Shown here piece by piece: positions 35,934 to 47,877 of a stretch of DNA of 64,000 bases. Positions within the stretch are counted from its first letter, which is position 1, and the number at the start of each line of letters is the position of its first letter. Origin of the DNA: Talinum fruticosum (taxonomy: Eukaryota > Streptophyta > Magnoliopsida > Caryophyllales > Talinaceae); assembly GCA_021018815.1 (NCBI GenBank), contig JAITYX010000047.1, positions 372,001-436,000 on the forward strand, read 5' to 3'. Under the pieces are notes generated by a model, which saw only the letters and a program-made list of their open reading frames with translations, was not told where the DNA came from and did not search any database. The position numbers and the translations under genes were made by a program.

Positions 35934-37747
35934 TTACGCCGTTGTTGGACACCGGCAACCTCGGAGCCAGGTTGCCCTCGCTTCTTCTCCGGTGGAGGAA
36001 TCTACATCGTCTGTTTCAAGTTTGTCTAATATATCGGACATATAATTTTCGACTTCTTCAGGTGTAAACTTAATGATGGTCTCGATAACCCCTTCTCCCT
36101 GTTCTTTTTAATTCCGGCTTATACTTATCATACATGTAACGATATCTCTCTATTACTTTTTTTGTTAACGAGTCTTTGATCTCGTCTCTTAGCTTCGGGT
36201 CAGACGCACACCAATCCACTTCCTTCCGGTACTCGCTCTCAAACTCAGTGTTGAATTTCCTGAAACATTCCTTAACCTTGTCTAAGGGCATATCGATGGC
36301 TTGATCTTGGGGAGTGTGGCGACCACTTTGTCCCACCCGGCCTTTTCGTAGTTGACGGCATATTGCATCATCTTGCCAGTGTGTTTAGGCACCCATGTTT
36401 CCCCCAGTATCGATTCTAACTTGGATCCCGACACCTTGCTTAACACATACCGGAGATTATTTGCCAAAAACAAGTAAGAAAGAGCAGGATCCTTGTAGAG
36501 CTCCGCCTTGGCGTCAATTTTACAAAGCAACAGTAAAATTTGCCAAGCAAACCACAGGGACATAGGGGACGAAGTCGTTCCGTCCTCGACGTACGTTTCT
36601 GGCAAGCACGATTGCAAATTCTCATGGCATTCGTCAAGGATTTTTCCAGGGCACCCGTGTAATTCTCCAGGGATGTCAAGAATTTCATCACATGGCGCGT
36701 AAGGGGGTAAACTCTACCTCCAGGGATCATCACCTTTGACGCATCTTTTTGGACTTGGGATTCAAACTCAGACAGTATTGATCGCACTGCATCTGCGATT
36801 CTAGTCATGGAAAACTTGGCCCCCGATCGAACACATGCAGTTAAGTCAGAGCTGAAGATCAAGTCGATATCAGGGGAGAGCTCGGAGAAGCCGTCATAGA
36901 GGTCAAGGAATCGTAAAACCATCTCCGGAGATTTCTTGGAATGCTTGGCGAGTTTTCCAGGAATCTTGAACAGGATGAGGGCAGAGTCCTTACAGACCTC
37001 CGCGAAGCAAGTGTCCTTGATTGGAGGCACAGAACAAGAAGACGAGAAGAGGTGATCACAAAGGATCTTCTCCCCTAAGAAGATTTGCTTCACTGCGAAT
37101 TTTGCCGCCTTTAACCATTTGTTCATCCTCGATTGGATCTTCTCCGAATCCATCTTCTGAACTCTGGATTTCGTCAACTTTCGAGCCCCCAGATGGAGTA
37201 CAGAGTCCTCGACAATTGATCGTCTTGTAATTCTGTAAATCTTCAAACATTTTTTTCCATGTCCCACGATCATCATACAATCGGCAATCAATTTAATATC
37301 ATCCATCGCGGAGCACACCTCATCAACCCCTACGCCAACGCCAGCACTACTATTATTCTCAGCTAAGATATCAACTCCGTCCACGCCACTAAACGCGCTA
37401 TGTGCACTCCCGTCGTCGGACAAGCTATCGGAATGAGAATAAGCGTTTGGATAGAGGTGGTCCTTGTTAGCCTTCAGGAGAGCGAAGAATTCACGAGCGA
37501 GGCGCTTCAAGGTGACGCGAAGGAGGTTCTGGGCAGAGGCGAGCTTCTTAGGGGAAGAGTTGGTAGAAACGAGTTGTTGGATGGCGGAATGCAGGGCCTT
37601 TGCAGCAGCCAAGAACTCAAGAACCTCCTCCCTTTCGTAGCGGTGGAAGAAAGAAGGCGTAGGGGTGTCATCAAACGAGGCGGAATCGTGAGGTTGAGAC
37701 TGCCATCGAGAGAGGATTTTCATGGCAGAGTCCAAGGTTTCCTCCAT
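35934..37747 (-). CDS. EXO70: Exocyst subunit EXO70 (H-like), three frameshifts
   Basis: An intronless gene starting MEETLDSAMKILSRW. EXO70 proteins tether secretory vesicles to the plasma membrane as part of the exocyst. Family segments: VGHGKKCLKIYRITRRSIVE, KMDSEKIQSRMNKWLKAAK, GEKILCDHLFSSS, PGGRVYPLTRHVMKFLTSL, LCKIDAKAELYKDPALSYLF, WVPKHTGKMMQYAVNYEKAG, KVKECFRKFNTEFESEYRKE and the C-terminal IETIIKFTPEEVENYISDIL. These parts sit in different frames. Three indels in runs explain this: a missing base at AAA 36616-36618, a missing base at GGGG 36309-36312 and one extra base in TTTTT 36105-36109 (plus-strand bases). With them the coding length is 1815, giving 604 residues and a stop at 35934. 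The H-clade call is from overall resemblance and lack of introns. Confidence 0.9.
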
Positions 37748-38983
37748 GTTCAGAATGGGTAATACAACTGCAGATGATTTATAGTTGTAGGAGAAGATAT
37801 GTATTTACCAATGTGATGTTTCAAGTGTAAGAATCACATCTGAGAATAATAAAAAATAAAAAAAAATTTGATTTTGAGTTCATTTTGGAAATCCCACATG
37901 AAAAGAAATAGGGAGATCCGAGGGAGAGTTGTTTCAACAAACTTAATATGTTTCATCGTTGATAAAACGTTGATACAGATAGAAAATACGCAGACAAGAA
38001 GAGTAGCTAGACTTGGGGGAAAATCACGGAGAGGAGTGCTTTGAGGAAGATGAAGAGGATATAGATATTTCCTATATTTGAAATAGACTCTTGAGGATAT
38101 ACAAGGAAATTGGTGTATCCTCTCAAAACAAACGAAAATTACACCAATGATTTCTTTAGTTAAATACCGTATCACTTTTAAGCTCAAACTTTTTAACTTG
38201 TGACCGTTTATTTATTATAAAACATGTCAATTGATAATACTACATAACAATTATCATTGCGGACTAACTGTTGTGATTTTTATTAAAATTAATGGTTAAA
38301 GTGCTATAATCGAAACTGTTAATTGTTAAAAGGAATTTTTTTTTAACGAGTGAGAAAGTATACAATTTGTGGTAAAATGAGGAGCAAGGCAGAGTGTATA
38401 CTATTCCATTCACACATTAGGCCCACAAGTTTTATTTTACAGAATGATGAAGGCGGCATGGTGAGTGCAGAGTAGCAGGATTGGGGCAGAGTTCTATTTT
38501 GGTTGTCGAAACAACCGTACTCAGGTTTGGACTTTGGGAAACTCTCTAACCTAGAATTTAGAGGATTCAAATAGAAGGGAATAACAAGATTACTATTGAT
38601 GTAGTTAAAAGGTGTTACTTAACCTCCGTGGCAAGTTGACTTTATTAATCAAGACATCGTTTCACTTATCAGAAATTTTCACACATTGTAACATCAATCA
38701 TTTATCTAGAGAAGGTAACGAGTAGCAGATTGGTTTGCTCAATTGGGGCACTCTTTCCCATCTACAACGACACGGAGTTGCTCCCCTCTCCCATCTTCTC
38801 GTCTATTTTGAACCATGATAATTTAGGTAGAAGAATCCTTATGAAAAGAGGTACCTAAGTTTCTCTTTAAAATATACCATGATTTTCCCCGTTGTTAAAA
38901 AAAAAAGTCCACATAACAAGAAAAAAATTAAAAGAAAATAAGTTTAGTAGTTAAACATAGTAATACATGTACAGAACATTGAA
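37748..38983. other. Intergenic upstream of EXO70, no gene recognised
   Basis: AT-rich DNA carrying the EXO70 promoter on the minus strand. Open frames at 37834-38187 and 38343-38570 have no protein-like character. I see no repeat with defined ends. Confidence 0.45.
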
Positions 38984-39057
38984 GACCGCATAGCGCAGTG
39001 GATTAGCGCGTTTGACTTCGGATCAAAAGGTCGTGGGTTCGACTCCCACTGTGGTCG
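38984..39057 (+). tRNA. tRNA-Arg (anticodon TCG)
   Basis: The cloverleaf is complete. The acceptor stem GACCGCA pairs with TGTGGTC (one G-T pair), the D stem is GCGC/GCGC, and the anticodon stem TTTGA/TCAAA encloses loop CTTCGGA, so the anticodon is TCG. The T stem is GTGGG/CCCAC with loop TTCGACT. The discriminator is G and CCA is not encoded. There is no intron. The B-box 'gggttcgactccc' is inside the gene, and a T4 stretch a few bases downstream can end Pol III transcription. Confidence 0.97.
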
Positions 39058-39273
39058 TCTTTTGGCTCTCATTTTCCTCATTTCACCCTCTTAATTTTTT
39101 TGTTTCAAGCGAAAACTGGGATACTTTCAAATAATAATGTTCACTTTCTTTTTCTTCAACTGCATTTCATTTACAAGGGTATAATATTGTCTATATCTAG
39201 ATCTCCCTGAATTCGTAAAAGCGGTACTAATAATGAGAGGCGGAAGAGGAGTTGTCATTGTTATTGTAAAATA

Positions 39274-39402
39274 CTCCCTCCATTTTAAAATATACGTCAC
39301 TTTGACTATTTTTTTAGCTTTACAAGATTCGTCACTTTACAATTTTAGTGATGTATTAATGACTATAAACCTAAAGCGACAAATATTTTAAAATAAATAG
39401 AG
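39274..39402. mobile_element. Stowaway-like MITE
   Basis: A 129-bp element flanked by TA on both sides (39272-39273 and 39403-39404). The left end 'ctccctccattttaaaata' is the classic Stowaway terminus. The reverse complement of the right end is 'ctctatttattttaaaatat', and both continue to a GTC(A/G)C-TTT block. It lies 0.3 kb upstream of the cis-prenyltransferase start, so it may sit in that promoter. Confidence 0.85.
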
Positions 39403-39688
39403 TAAATGAATATCAATTAGTTTAACTGATAAAGCATATTAACTATTTATCCGATCTGTCGAAAACCAACTTTAAGCACTACAGTCTATTCAGAGTGTGT
39501 AATTATCAGACCAATAAAAGGTATTTCATATTTGTGGCTCAAAATAATAGCCAATGGGTTACATACTGATCCCAGATGTTGAACACGGGCGGATCGGTTC
39601 CACTTTCCCGGCCCATTACTGAGCCTCAACAGTTAAAACGAATGCGATCCGATCCTGCAAATATGCAAAACCCAAAACCCTCGGAAAA

Positions 39689-41539
39689 ATGTCGTTGACG
39701 AGATTTGCACGACTTCGACGAGCGGTAGCTGCTCTCCCTCACCCACCAGTCACAATCTCTGCTCTTAATCTCTCTCCTAATCTACAAGCCAATCCCCTTA
39801 ACACTCAACTGGGTCCCACTCCCCAGCTGCCCAAATCCCATTTCCTCTTCTGCACCGCAGCTGAAGATGCAGAGCAATCCAAGGTTGGAACTCAGCCGGA
39901 GAATGGCGAACTTCCGGCTGGTCTTCGCCGGGAGACGATGCCGAGACACGTGGCGCTGATACTGGACGGTAACAAGAGATGGGCTGAGCACAGAGGGCTG
40001 GAGTCACACGTGGGCCATGATGCCGGGCTTCACACTTTGCTGGAGGTGATGGGCCTCTGTGCTAAGTGGGGCATCAAAGTCGCCACCTTCTTCTTGTTCT
40101 CTTCTGAAAACTGGCGCCGCCCCACAGTTAGTCTTCCTTTCTCTCTCCTCCTCCTCGTCCTCTCAGTACAGCCAAATTCGTTTCATCTTACCTTGCAGAT
40201 TATAGTATTTGTCCGTTTTGATTTTGAATGCGGGCATCAATTATCAAATATGAACGCATTTGATTTACTCTATTATGATCCAAAGTTGAATAATTGCAAT
40301 GCTGATTTCACGTACATTCTTTGATAACTTATATTCTACTGTATGGAATTTGATTTTGAATTATAGTCGACAACACCACCAGCACTTTGTGCAGATCCCA
40401 CTTCATGTATTAAGCATTTGATCTAGCCTATTATGATGCAAAGTTGAATTAACTGCAATACTCATTTTCATATATTTTGCTGTGAACCTACATTGTACTG
40501 TATGAAATTTGATTCTGAATTATAGTCAACCACAACGCAGAGTGCGTCCCGCTTTAGCAAGCTTTAATATTGTGTATGTGGCTTATGGAAGCAAATACTT
40601 CTAGGAGTATGATATAGGAATTACGAGTAGAGAGAGAGTTGATCTTAGACCCTTTAGGATCCGGAAAGAGCTGAAACAATAATAATTGAATGTTTCATGT
40701 GAAGCATATACACATCATAAGAAAGCTGTCAAGAGCTGATCTTTTCTGAGAACTGAAGTCTTGCATGTTTGCTTTCTTTTTCATGTTATGTATTTACAGA
40801 AGGAGATTGACTTTGTGATGGGGCGATTCCAGAAAATGTTGGTGGATGAACTCGATAATTTCATGAGGCAAGTACCTTTAGTCTCACAAATCCCTACTTC
40901 TGTGACATATCTTCTCTATGAATGAATGAACACAGAAAACTGAAACAAAGATCTCAAAATTTCCTAGTATTCAGCTACTATTTGGTCCTTGGAAGCCACA
41001 ACATACTACTAGGGGTTTCTCATGTCACATTTCAAGTATGATATCCAGGATTTTGGTTAAAATCGAACTCATGAGCTTTGTAATGACTTACTAACAGACT
41101 AGGGATCCGAATCTCCACAATCGGTGATATATTTTTGCTCTCCGAACCCTTACAACAAGTGCTAGAACATACAAAAGAAGCAACACAGAACAACACCAGG
41201 ACACATGTAATTTTTGCCATTAGTTACAGTGGACAAGATGACATCACAAAGGCTTTCCGAAACATGGCCAAAAAGGTGAAGGATGGCCAGATCGATCCCA
41301 AGGGCATTACCAAATCTCTGATCGAACAAGAGCTGGAGACCAAAATTACACCCACTCCCTGCCCCGATTTGCTGATAAGAACCAGCGGTGAGCTTAGGAT
41401 CAGCAACTTTTTGCTCTGGCAAATGGCCTACTCTGAACTCTACTTCACCAGCAAACTCTGGCCTGATTTTGGAGAATCCGAGTTCATAGAAGCATTGCAA
41501 TCTTTTCAGCAAAGACGGAGACGCTTTGGAGGGCGGTGA
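39689..41539 (+). CDS. cis-Prenyltransferase (polyprenyl diphosphate synthase), one frameshift
   Basis: Exons 39689-40126, 40800-40871 and 41103-41539. The enzyme adds isopentenyl units in cis to make polyprenyl or dolichol diphosphates. Family motifs in order: HVALILDGNKRWAEHRGLES with GHDAG, FFLFSSENWRRPT at the end of exon 1, KEIDFVMGRFQKMLVDELDN in exon 2, and IRISTIGD, AISYSGQDDI, KSLIEQELE, PDLLIRTSGELRISNFLLW and YFTSKLWPDF in exon 3. About 85 residues precede the catalytic core and look like an organelle transit peptide (MSLTRFARLRRAVAAL), so a plastid or mitochondrial site is inferred. The exon 2-3 junction is out of phase by one base. A missing G in the run right at the 3' splice site (41102-41104) would give RQGIRIS and a 315-residue protein. 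A Stowaway-like MITE lies just upstream. Confidence 0.92.
40254..40548. repeat. Tandem duplication inside cis-prenyltransferase intron 1
   Basis: Two diverged copies, about 40256-40385 and 40414-40548 (period about 158), share 'gcatttgat.ta..ctatt', 'tatgat.caaagttgaat', 'actgtatg.aatttgatt' and 'tgaattatagtc'. Both end in an acceptor-like 'attatag', so the duplication might copy a splice site. Confidence 0.7.
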
Positions 41540-44239
41540 ATTCACAAGAACTTACAGTTTTTGCCTCTAGTCAATTGTGAGTTAAACCTTAAACATGTTT
41601 TAAGCAATGCATAATTCGATGCTCGATTCAATAGCATCTGCTTCGTTCTGCTAGCAAAATCTGCATTACTGTATATCTATTTCTTTGAATGTCATCATAA
41701 TTCAGGAACATGGATGGATGTTTTAGATGATCAATGTTTGATCAGTTTGAAAGCATTGAAGATCCCGATTATAAAGTACACGAGTGATGCTCTTTTTCTT
41801 CTTTTCAAAAGAAACTTAATCAGTAAAAACGTCAATCGAAGTGGACATCATGTCTAGCAAAAGTTCCAACATAATTTCCCACGTAAAAAAGGAAGCTTAG
41901 ACAGTAGACAAGGGGGTGCGGTGGGGATAATGCAAAAGAGATGCAGAACGTATTCACATGAATGTCATCAGGTGCTGGAACAAAGCAGAAGAGAGGCTTT
42001 TGGGCGGGCCTTCCTCACACTCTCTCTAGTGGGCCCGCTTCAAACTTCTCAAAATTCAAAAATTCTCTTTTTATCCTAGTTTTAGGCTCTATTTTCTATT
42101 GTAACACCGATGAATAGATGATAAATAGCGTTATGAACTGAGTAAACTTTAATTTAATTACGAATTGCAATAAACATAAAATGTCAAATTATTTTTTTTT
42201 TTGGTTGGATTTTATAGACAAATAAGACAAGTTTGATTAAAAGCGCGGAAGAAGAGGGGACATTGATGAAGGGCGATGATTAAAACAAGGGGGCCCTTCA
42301 CTTTTCTTTAATGGCAAGAATTCTTCCCTTTAAACGCATGACTCTAAAACAAATAATTTTTGCTGAGACCCACAGAAATATACGTGGTATTTGGAATTAA
42401 TGATTGCTGCTAATAGAATTGGACTAGGATCATTCAAAACCTCCCATATTAAGAAGAGACTTCAAAATGATATCAGAAATGCAAAAATGATATATACGGT
42501 GAGAAGGGAATAAAGGGGTGATCTTGTAATATAAAGAGACGAATTTCACATCTAGTAAAATTAAACTCTCGACTTATTCTATTAAAAAAAATAACTTATA
42601 AGTTGCCCAAATAATACACTAGTATAACAACATATATGTATGATAAAATAATTAAGTTTGTGATTCAGAGTACATTTCTCAGGCTAAAGAAAAAGAAAAG
42701 AAAAGAAAATGACAGAGATAAAAACTTCTGTCCCTAGTCTAGGGTGGATATCTCCAAGATCTATAGACCTTTTTTTTTTTTTTGGGAAGGAATATATGTA
42801 TAGACTTTCTATAACAATAATATGCTAATGATGATATTAGTTTATTCGAGAGTGGGGAAGGATTTCACATTCTGGCATCTACTATTTATGGAATTAGTGG
42901 TAAACCATAATGATGTCTCTTCCAAAACAAATTACTATTTACAAATTAAATTACAACTTTCTTCTTCTCCCCAAATAAGGGAAGCCCACCAACATTAAAG
43001 CTCCATATAAATTTTATGCATGTATGGTTTTTTGTTTTAATTTTTAAAATTTATCTTTTATTTTTACAGTCCCGATTACCCTGTTCAAACTTACATACAA
43101 ACTACATCTTAATAAAAATAAACATAAACAAACATAAAATAAGTAGAAACGAACATAAACGAACGGAAATGAGTTATTAGAACATAAATAAACGAACATA
43201 AAAGAACATAAATGAATATAAAATATAAATAGATTCTATTTTTTATATAACAATATAAATATTAGAGGGAGAAGCGGGGATAACTAGGGTGGTTTTTTGG
43301 TCAATAAGTTTAGGGGTTGAAAACAACCCCTCATAGTAGTGGAAGAATGATGGTGGTGATAATAATGACGTTTTGCGCACAATATATCACCCAAAGATAA
43401 ATTAAGGGCGGGCCTTCAAATTTGATTCAATTGAAGAAAAGTTGGGCAGTTTGTTGCCATTTTGAAAGCTACCTCTGTGGAGATAAAGGCACAAACAAAC
43501 ACCACATCACACTTTCAAATTTTGCCCAAAATATCTCCTCTCATGTCATTGTTTGTTCTATTTAATCCTTCATTAATAATAAAGGCCTTTTCATCAATGT
43601 TATCGGATCGAAGTCCGTCATATTTTTCGAGAAAGAAATGAAACAGTTAATTTCGATTCTTTTTAACAATAATGTCATTTTTTTTACTTATTCTGTTCTA
43701 TTTTTACTACACTCTTATTAGTAACAATAATTTGCCTTTTTTTTCTAAATAACTTATTTTAGATAATTTCATTACATCATTTCGAGGGGATGAAGATTGT
43801 GACTATATACACAAACTAATGGAAACAAAAAAAATTGATACCCAACAATAAGCAAAGCTTTTTAAAAAGAGATTATCAACCGACACTTATATTTACGACA
43901 CTTATATCTAATCGATAGTTGATGTGTTTTATATATTAAGTTAAGCTTATCATAGACAGGACCGAGTAACTATTAGACAAGTTCCAAGTAAAAATTCATG
44001 TTTAGAATCAACTTTGACAGCTAAGGTAATATTACTTAGTAATACTAATAACATTGATTAGAGGAGTGAAGGTTTAATCTTTGAATAACGAAGCTGGTGG
44101 GTCCCACATAATGATCCCTTAAAGTTGGAGCTCCTAACCTCCATCTCCTTATTATTTCCTTGTCATCTGCTCCCCATAACCTGCAAAACCTCCCATCACT
44201 AAAACCTCCATACTTCTTATTTCCAACCCACCATTAAAA
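41540..44239. other. Intergenic, AT-rich; includes a minisatellite
   Basis: 2.7 kb with no protein-like frame. It contains poly-T runs (for example 42771-42783) and the 'aacataaa' minisatellite listed separately. The left end is the cis-prenyltransferase 3' UTR and the right end the promoter of the next gene. Confidence 0.5.
43105..43232. repeat. Degenerate 'aaacgaacata' minisatellite
   Basis: About ten imperfect copies of an 8-12 base unit (aaacataa, aaacgaacata, gaacataaatg) run in tandem. It is AT-rich and non-coding. Confidence 0.75.
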
Positions 44240-45734
44240 ATGGCAACCAAAACGAAGACCATGAAAGGCATAGATGTCTTCTGTGGCTCCCCTGCTTCCA
44301 CAGCAATATGCAAATCCACAATCACAAAGCCCCTTCACCGCCTCAACTCCTACTTAGGCGAACATTACAAAACCCTCACCACCAACCTCTCCAGCTACTC
44401 CCCATCGTCTCGGGCCCCCTGCATCGCTGAACTCCCCTCACTCCTCGCCGGAAGAGTTCTGCCGATGTGTACGATCTTCGCAACCACCATAGACGGCGCA
44501 GCAACTATACCAGCTATTCTTCTAGGTACCTCCTGGGTGAGTGTGACTCCCCGTTTCTGGACTCTCTTCCCTCAGACTCTGAGTACCACTCTAAAGCATC
44601 CTCCTTGGCTCTGCTTCCTGCCACTCCTGTGATCCGGTCAGAGCAGAGAGAGTTCAGGAGGAGTAGGAGCCAAACGGGTCAGAGTCGGGTCGGATCATTG
44701 ATGGAGGCTCGTGTTGCCCAGAAGGAAAGCTACAAGGACAAGAGCAAGACCACCATGTCATTAGCGTTGGATAATCCTGGCGATCAGCGCGTGATTAAGT
44801 CAAAGCATGGCAGGGTTAATAATGATTCCCCTACGCCTGCTTTGAAGTCCTCACCTTCAGCTCCATCTCGATCAGACCAGGTTAATTACGTAGCTAATTA
44901 ATTGCAGCGATCGTTTTATGTCAATCACTCTGCTTAATTCCCTGTGTTTATGAGTATGGTAGTGCGTGGAGCCTGATCGTATTTGTGCCCATGTTTGATG
45001 ATGATGTCTCTTCCAGTCGTTATAATGATTATTCTTTTTTAAAAAATGGGCCAGAAAGAGCATTATAATTTATAAATGGGGTTATGGATATCGATATGCA
45101 GGTGGTGGCATTGAGAGTATCATTGCACTGTAAGGCTTGTGAAGCCAAGCTTAGAAAACATCTCTCCAAGATGGAAGGTAAATAACTTTTTTAAGCTGTG
45201 ATGTTCATTTTTATTTAGGAGGGTATTCGATTATTTGAATTTATCTTTTATTTGAAAAGAGTCAGTTTTTGGGTCATGAATTGTTTGTTTAAATTTAAAT
45301 TGTGGGTATAAGATTCTTCCTATTTTTATAATTCAAATTTAATTTTGATTCGAATTTAAACTTGTCGAATTTGCCTCGACGAAGGAAAAAATTGGGTATG
45401 TACAAGTACTTCATTGAAATTTTAGACATTATTCAAATTTGACGAACTTTTTTACCCCTAGATTTTGATAGAATTGTAATAATTTGTAAGAGAATAAAAA
45501 TGTGTTGTTGAATTTTGTGTAGGAGTTTCATCGTTTAGCATAGATATGCAGACGAAAAAAGTGACAATCGTGGGAAAAGTGAGCCCAGCAGATATATTAA
45601 CAAGTATTTCCAAGGTGAAGAACGCCCAGTTCTGGCCATCTCCAAGCTCTGGTTCTTCAACTTCATCTTCATCGTCATCATCAAGTTCAAAATCAGACTT
45701 CAACTATGTTGGAGCTGAACTTATTGTAAATTAA
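44240..45734 (+). CDS. NaKR-type heavy-metal-associated domain protein, one frameshift
   Basis: Exons 44240-44880, 45102-45177 and 45523-45734. The start MATKTKTMKGIDVFCGSPAS carries the family signature near DVFCGSPASTAIC. The middle has TPRRKSSADVYDLR and SSRYLLGECDSPFLDSL, typical of SODIUM POTASSIUM ROOT DEFECTIVE proteins. Exons 2-3 encode a C-terminal HMA fold with the metal-binding pair in LHCKACEAKLRKHLSKMEG, then DMQTKKVTIVGKVSPADILT and a Ser-rich tail. NaKR1 acts in phloem in sodium/potassium balance and flowering; a similar role is inferred. The first part lies in another frame from KSSADVYDLR. Adding one C to the C4 run at 44434-44437 joins them and gives 309 residues, near NaKR length, with all splice phases in order. 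Confidence 0.88.
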
Positions 45735-46843
45735 CTTCAAGTTTGAATTCAGTCGTCAAGTATCCATCATTTCCCCTTAGCTTTATTTTGATACTCCTCA
45801 TATGTACTACTACTACTACTACTACATTACTTTGCTACATCATCAGATCGGATCGGATCAGATCGGGTTTAGTATTATTGAACCCTACATTTTGAGAGCT
45901 ACATAGGGTCGACCCTAAACTTGAATTATGTGGATGATCCAGTTAATAGTAGGGATGAGAGGAAACATAAGTTTGAGCATAGCTGAGGTTTAAGGTGATT
46001 GCCAGACGACATAGACATTGCTGATCGATGAAAAGAGCGAGTGGGGTCAGTGTTAAGTACCCGATTTGCCTTACATTATGCTCTGCTTTTGGGGCGACGA
46101 TCGATCATAATCTCTCTCACCTCTAATTCCCTTTGCTTTTGGCTTTTGCTTTTTCTTCTTTCTGGGCAGCAGGTGTTTGGTAAGAATTAGAAGACCAAAG
46201 CAGTTTTCGTCTTTAGCTTTAGTATTTTTTTTTTTTTTTTTTTGGCTTTGATTAAAAACTTTGGAAGGCGGGAAAGTAGAATATATACACTGGAAGAAAA
46301 AAAGAGAGCACGGATCCACTCACTCTCCTGTTCCAGTATTCCTGTGCCTGTGCGTGCATGTAATGCCACTTTCATGCATTCCTACGCCGCTGTTGTGGAG
46401 GCAGTTAGCCTCTTACTTTTTGACTTTATTTCCTTAATATATACATACATATCCAATATCCTTTTATTTAATTTTCTTTTAAATTTATCTTATATAAGAT
46501 AGTCTTATCGATCGATCTCATGTGCTCACTCATAGACAGATGGTAGTCCGTATGCTGATTATCGCGTGGTGGATCAGCAGACATGGTGAAACCTCTGACT
46601 AGCATATCATACAAAGAGATTTGCAGCATATAAGATATGTAGGAAGAAAACTCTTTAACTGTTTCAGCTTTACTCTGTAAGATACAGTACAAATTGAAGA
46701 TGGCTGTATGCAGCATTAATTCTTAAAGCACTGGTATTTTACAGACAAGACATCCCACGTACGACACACAAATCAAAGTAAAATGAAAACCCACAAATGC
46801 TTACAACGTACGGACGTAACTTATATTCATCAGAAGACACTAA
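45735..46843. other. Intergenic between convergent genes
   Basis: 3' ends of the NaKR-like (+) and dirigent (-) genes face each other across 1.1 kb. It holds an (ACT) microsatellite of about seven units at 45804-45826, a run of 'gatcggatc' words at 45845-45865 and a poly-T run at 46227-46242. No gene seen. Confidence 0.5.
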
Positions 46844-47877
46844 TTAATAAGTTAAAAATACTGAAAACTCAAGCACAGTCTCGAGGCCGTCAGTCTCATG
46901 TTGATCAACTGGAGGTAGAGTCTTCACGAGCGCGTAGCCCTTGGCATTCACAAACTTTCCGGTCCCACCCATGACAGCCACCCAAGACTCAGAAACTGCC
47001 GTCTGGTGGACCCCGAAAAAGTTTAGACTATCAACATACCCACCTTCTTGGAACATAGCAGTGAAGGCCATGGTCTGAGTTTTTCCATCCACTGAGCTGT
47101 AGATGTAGAACCCTTGAGCCTTACCCACCATCCCTGACCCGAGCTCGTGACCTTCAGTCAGCTCATCGTCAATGGCCATCATTGTCCCAAACATGAGCTG
47201 CTGGAGGGTGGTCCCTGCGGAGAGCTGGGCCCCGTTCATTACGGGAAGCCGTACCCTCCAACGAAGTTGTTGCCGTTGTTCTGTTGCATTACATTGGGGT
47301 TGATCCCACCTAGGCCGGTGATGAAGGGGACGTTGTTGTTGTTGATGAGGCCGTTGTTGCCATTGTTCTGAGGGACACCGTTGTTGGAGGGGAGGACAGC
47401 CCCATTGGGTTTGGCGAAGGGGACCTGCCCACTCACAGCTGGGTTCGTGACAATGCCGGTTATTGCCTTGGCTGAAGGGTTGGAGCCCCCAAGGATATCA
47501 TGCATGAAAAAGGTCAAGTCAGGGTGGGCACCATCTGCTGCTGCTCCTGCTCCAGCAGCCCCACCACCTGGACCAGTGGCTGCACCAGGTCCTCCACCAC
47601 CTGGGGCAGAGACTGAGCCAGCTGCCCCACCTCCAGGGGCAGTGACTGAGCCAGCTGCCCCACCTACTGCTGCACCAGTGACAGGGCCAGCTGCCCCACC
47701 TACCGCTGGGCCAGTGACTGAACCACCTGGGGCAGTTACTGAGCCAGCTGGCCCGCCTCCTGGGCCAGTGGCTGTGCCAGCAGGGGTTGCTTCATCGAGG
47801 ATTCGAGCTGAGGTAGCCAGTGTGATAAGCAGAGCAAGCATAAAATGTAAGATTTGGGCTTTAGGTGAGAAAGCCAT
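46844..47877 (-). CDS. Dirigent protein, ESB1-type with Gly/Ala/Pro-rich N-region, one frameshift
   Basis: A single exon. The signal peptide MAFSPKAQILHFMLALLITL is followed by about 85 residues of repeats built on GGAAGSVTAPGG, then DLTFFMHDILGGSNPSAKAI, an Asn-rich stretch (NNGNNGLINNNNVPFITGL) and the dirigent barrel (LMFGTMMAIDDELTEGHELG, VGKAQGFYIYSS, FFGVHQTAVSESWVAVMGG, ETVLEFSVFLTY). This order matches ESB1 and its close relatives, secreted proteins that organise lignin in the Casparian strip; the same role is inferred. The frame breaks after GGYGFP in the C3 run (GGG at 47242-47244, plus strand). One more C continues it as VMNGAQLSAGTTLQQ and gives 344 residues. A TATA-like 'tatatatatacata' lies about 100 bases upstream on the minus strand. 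Confidence 0.93.
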
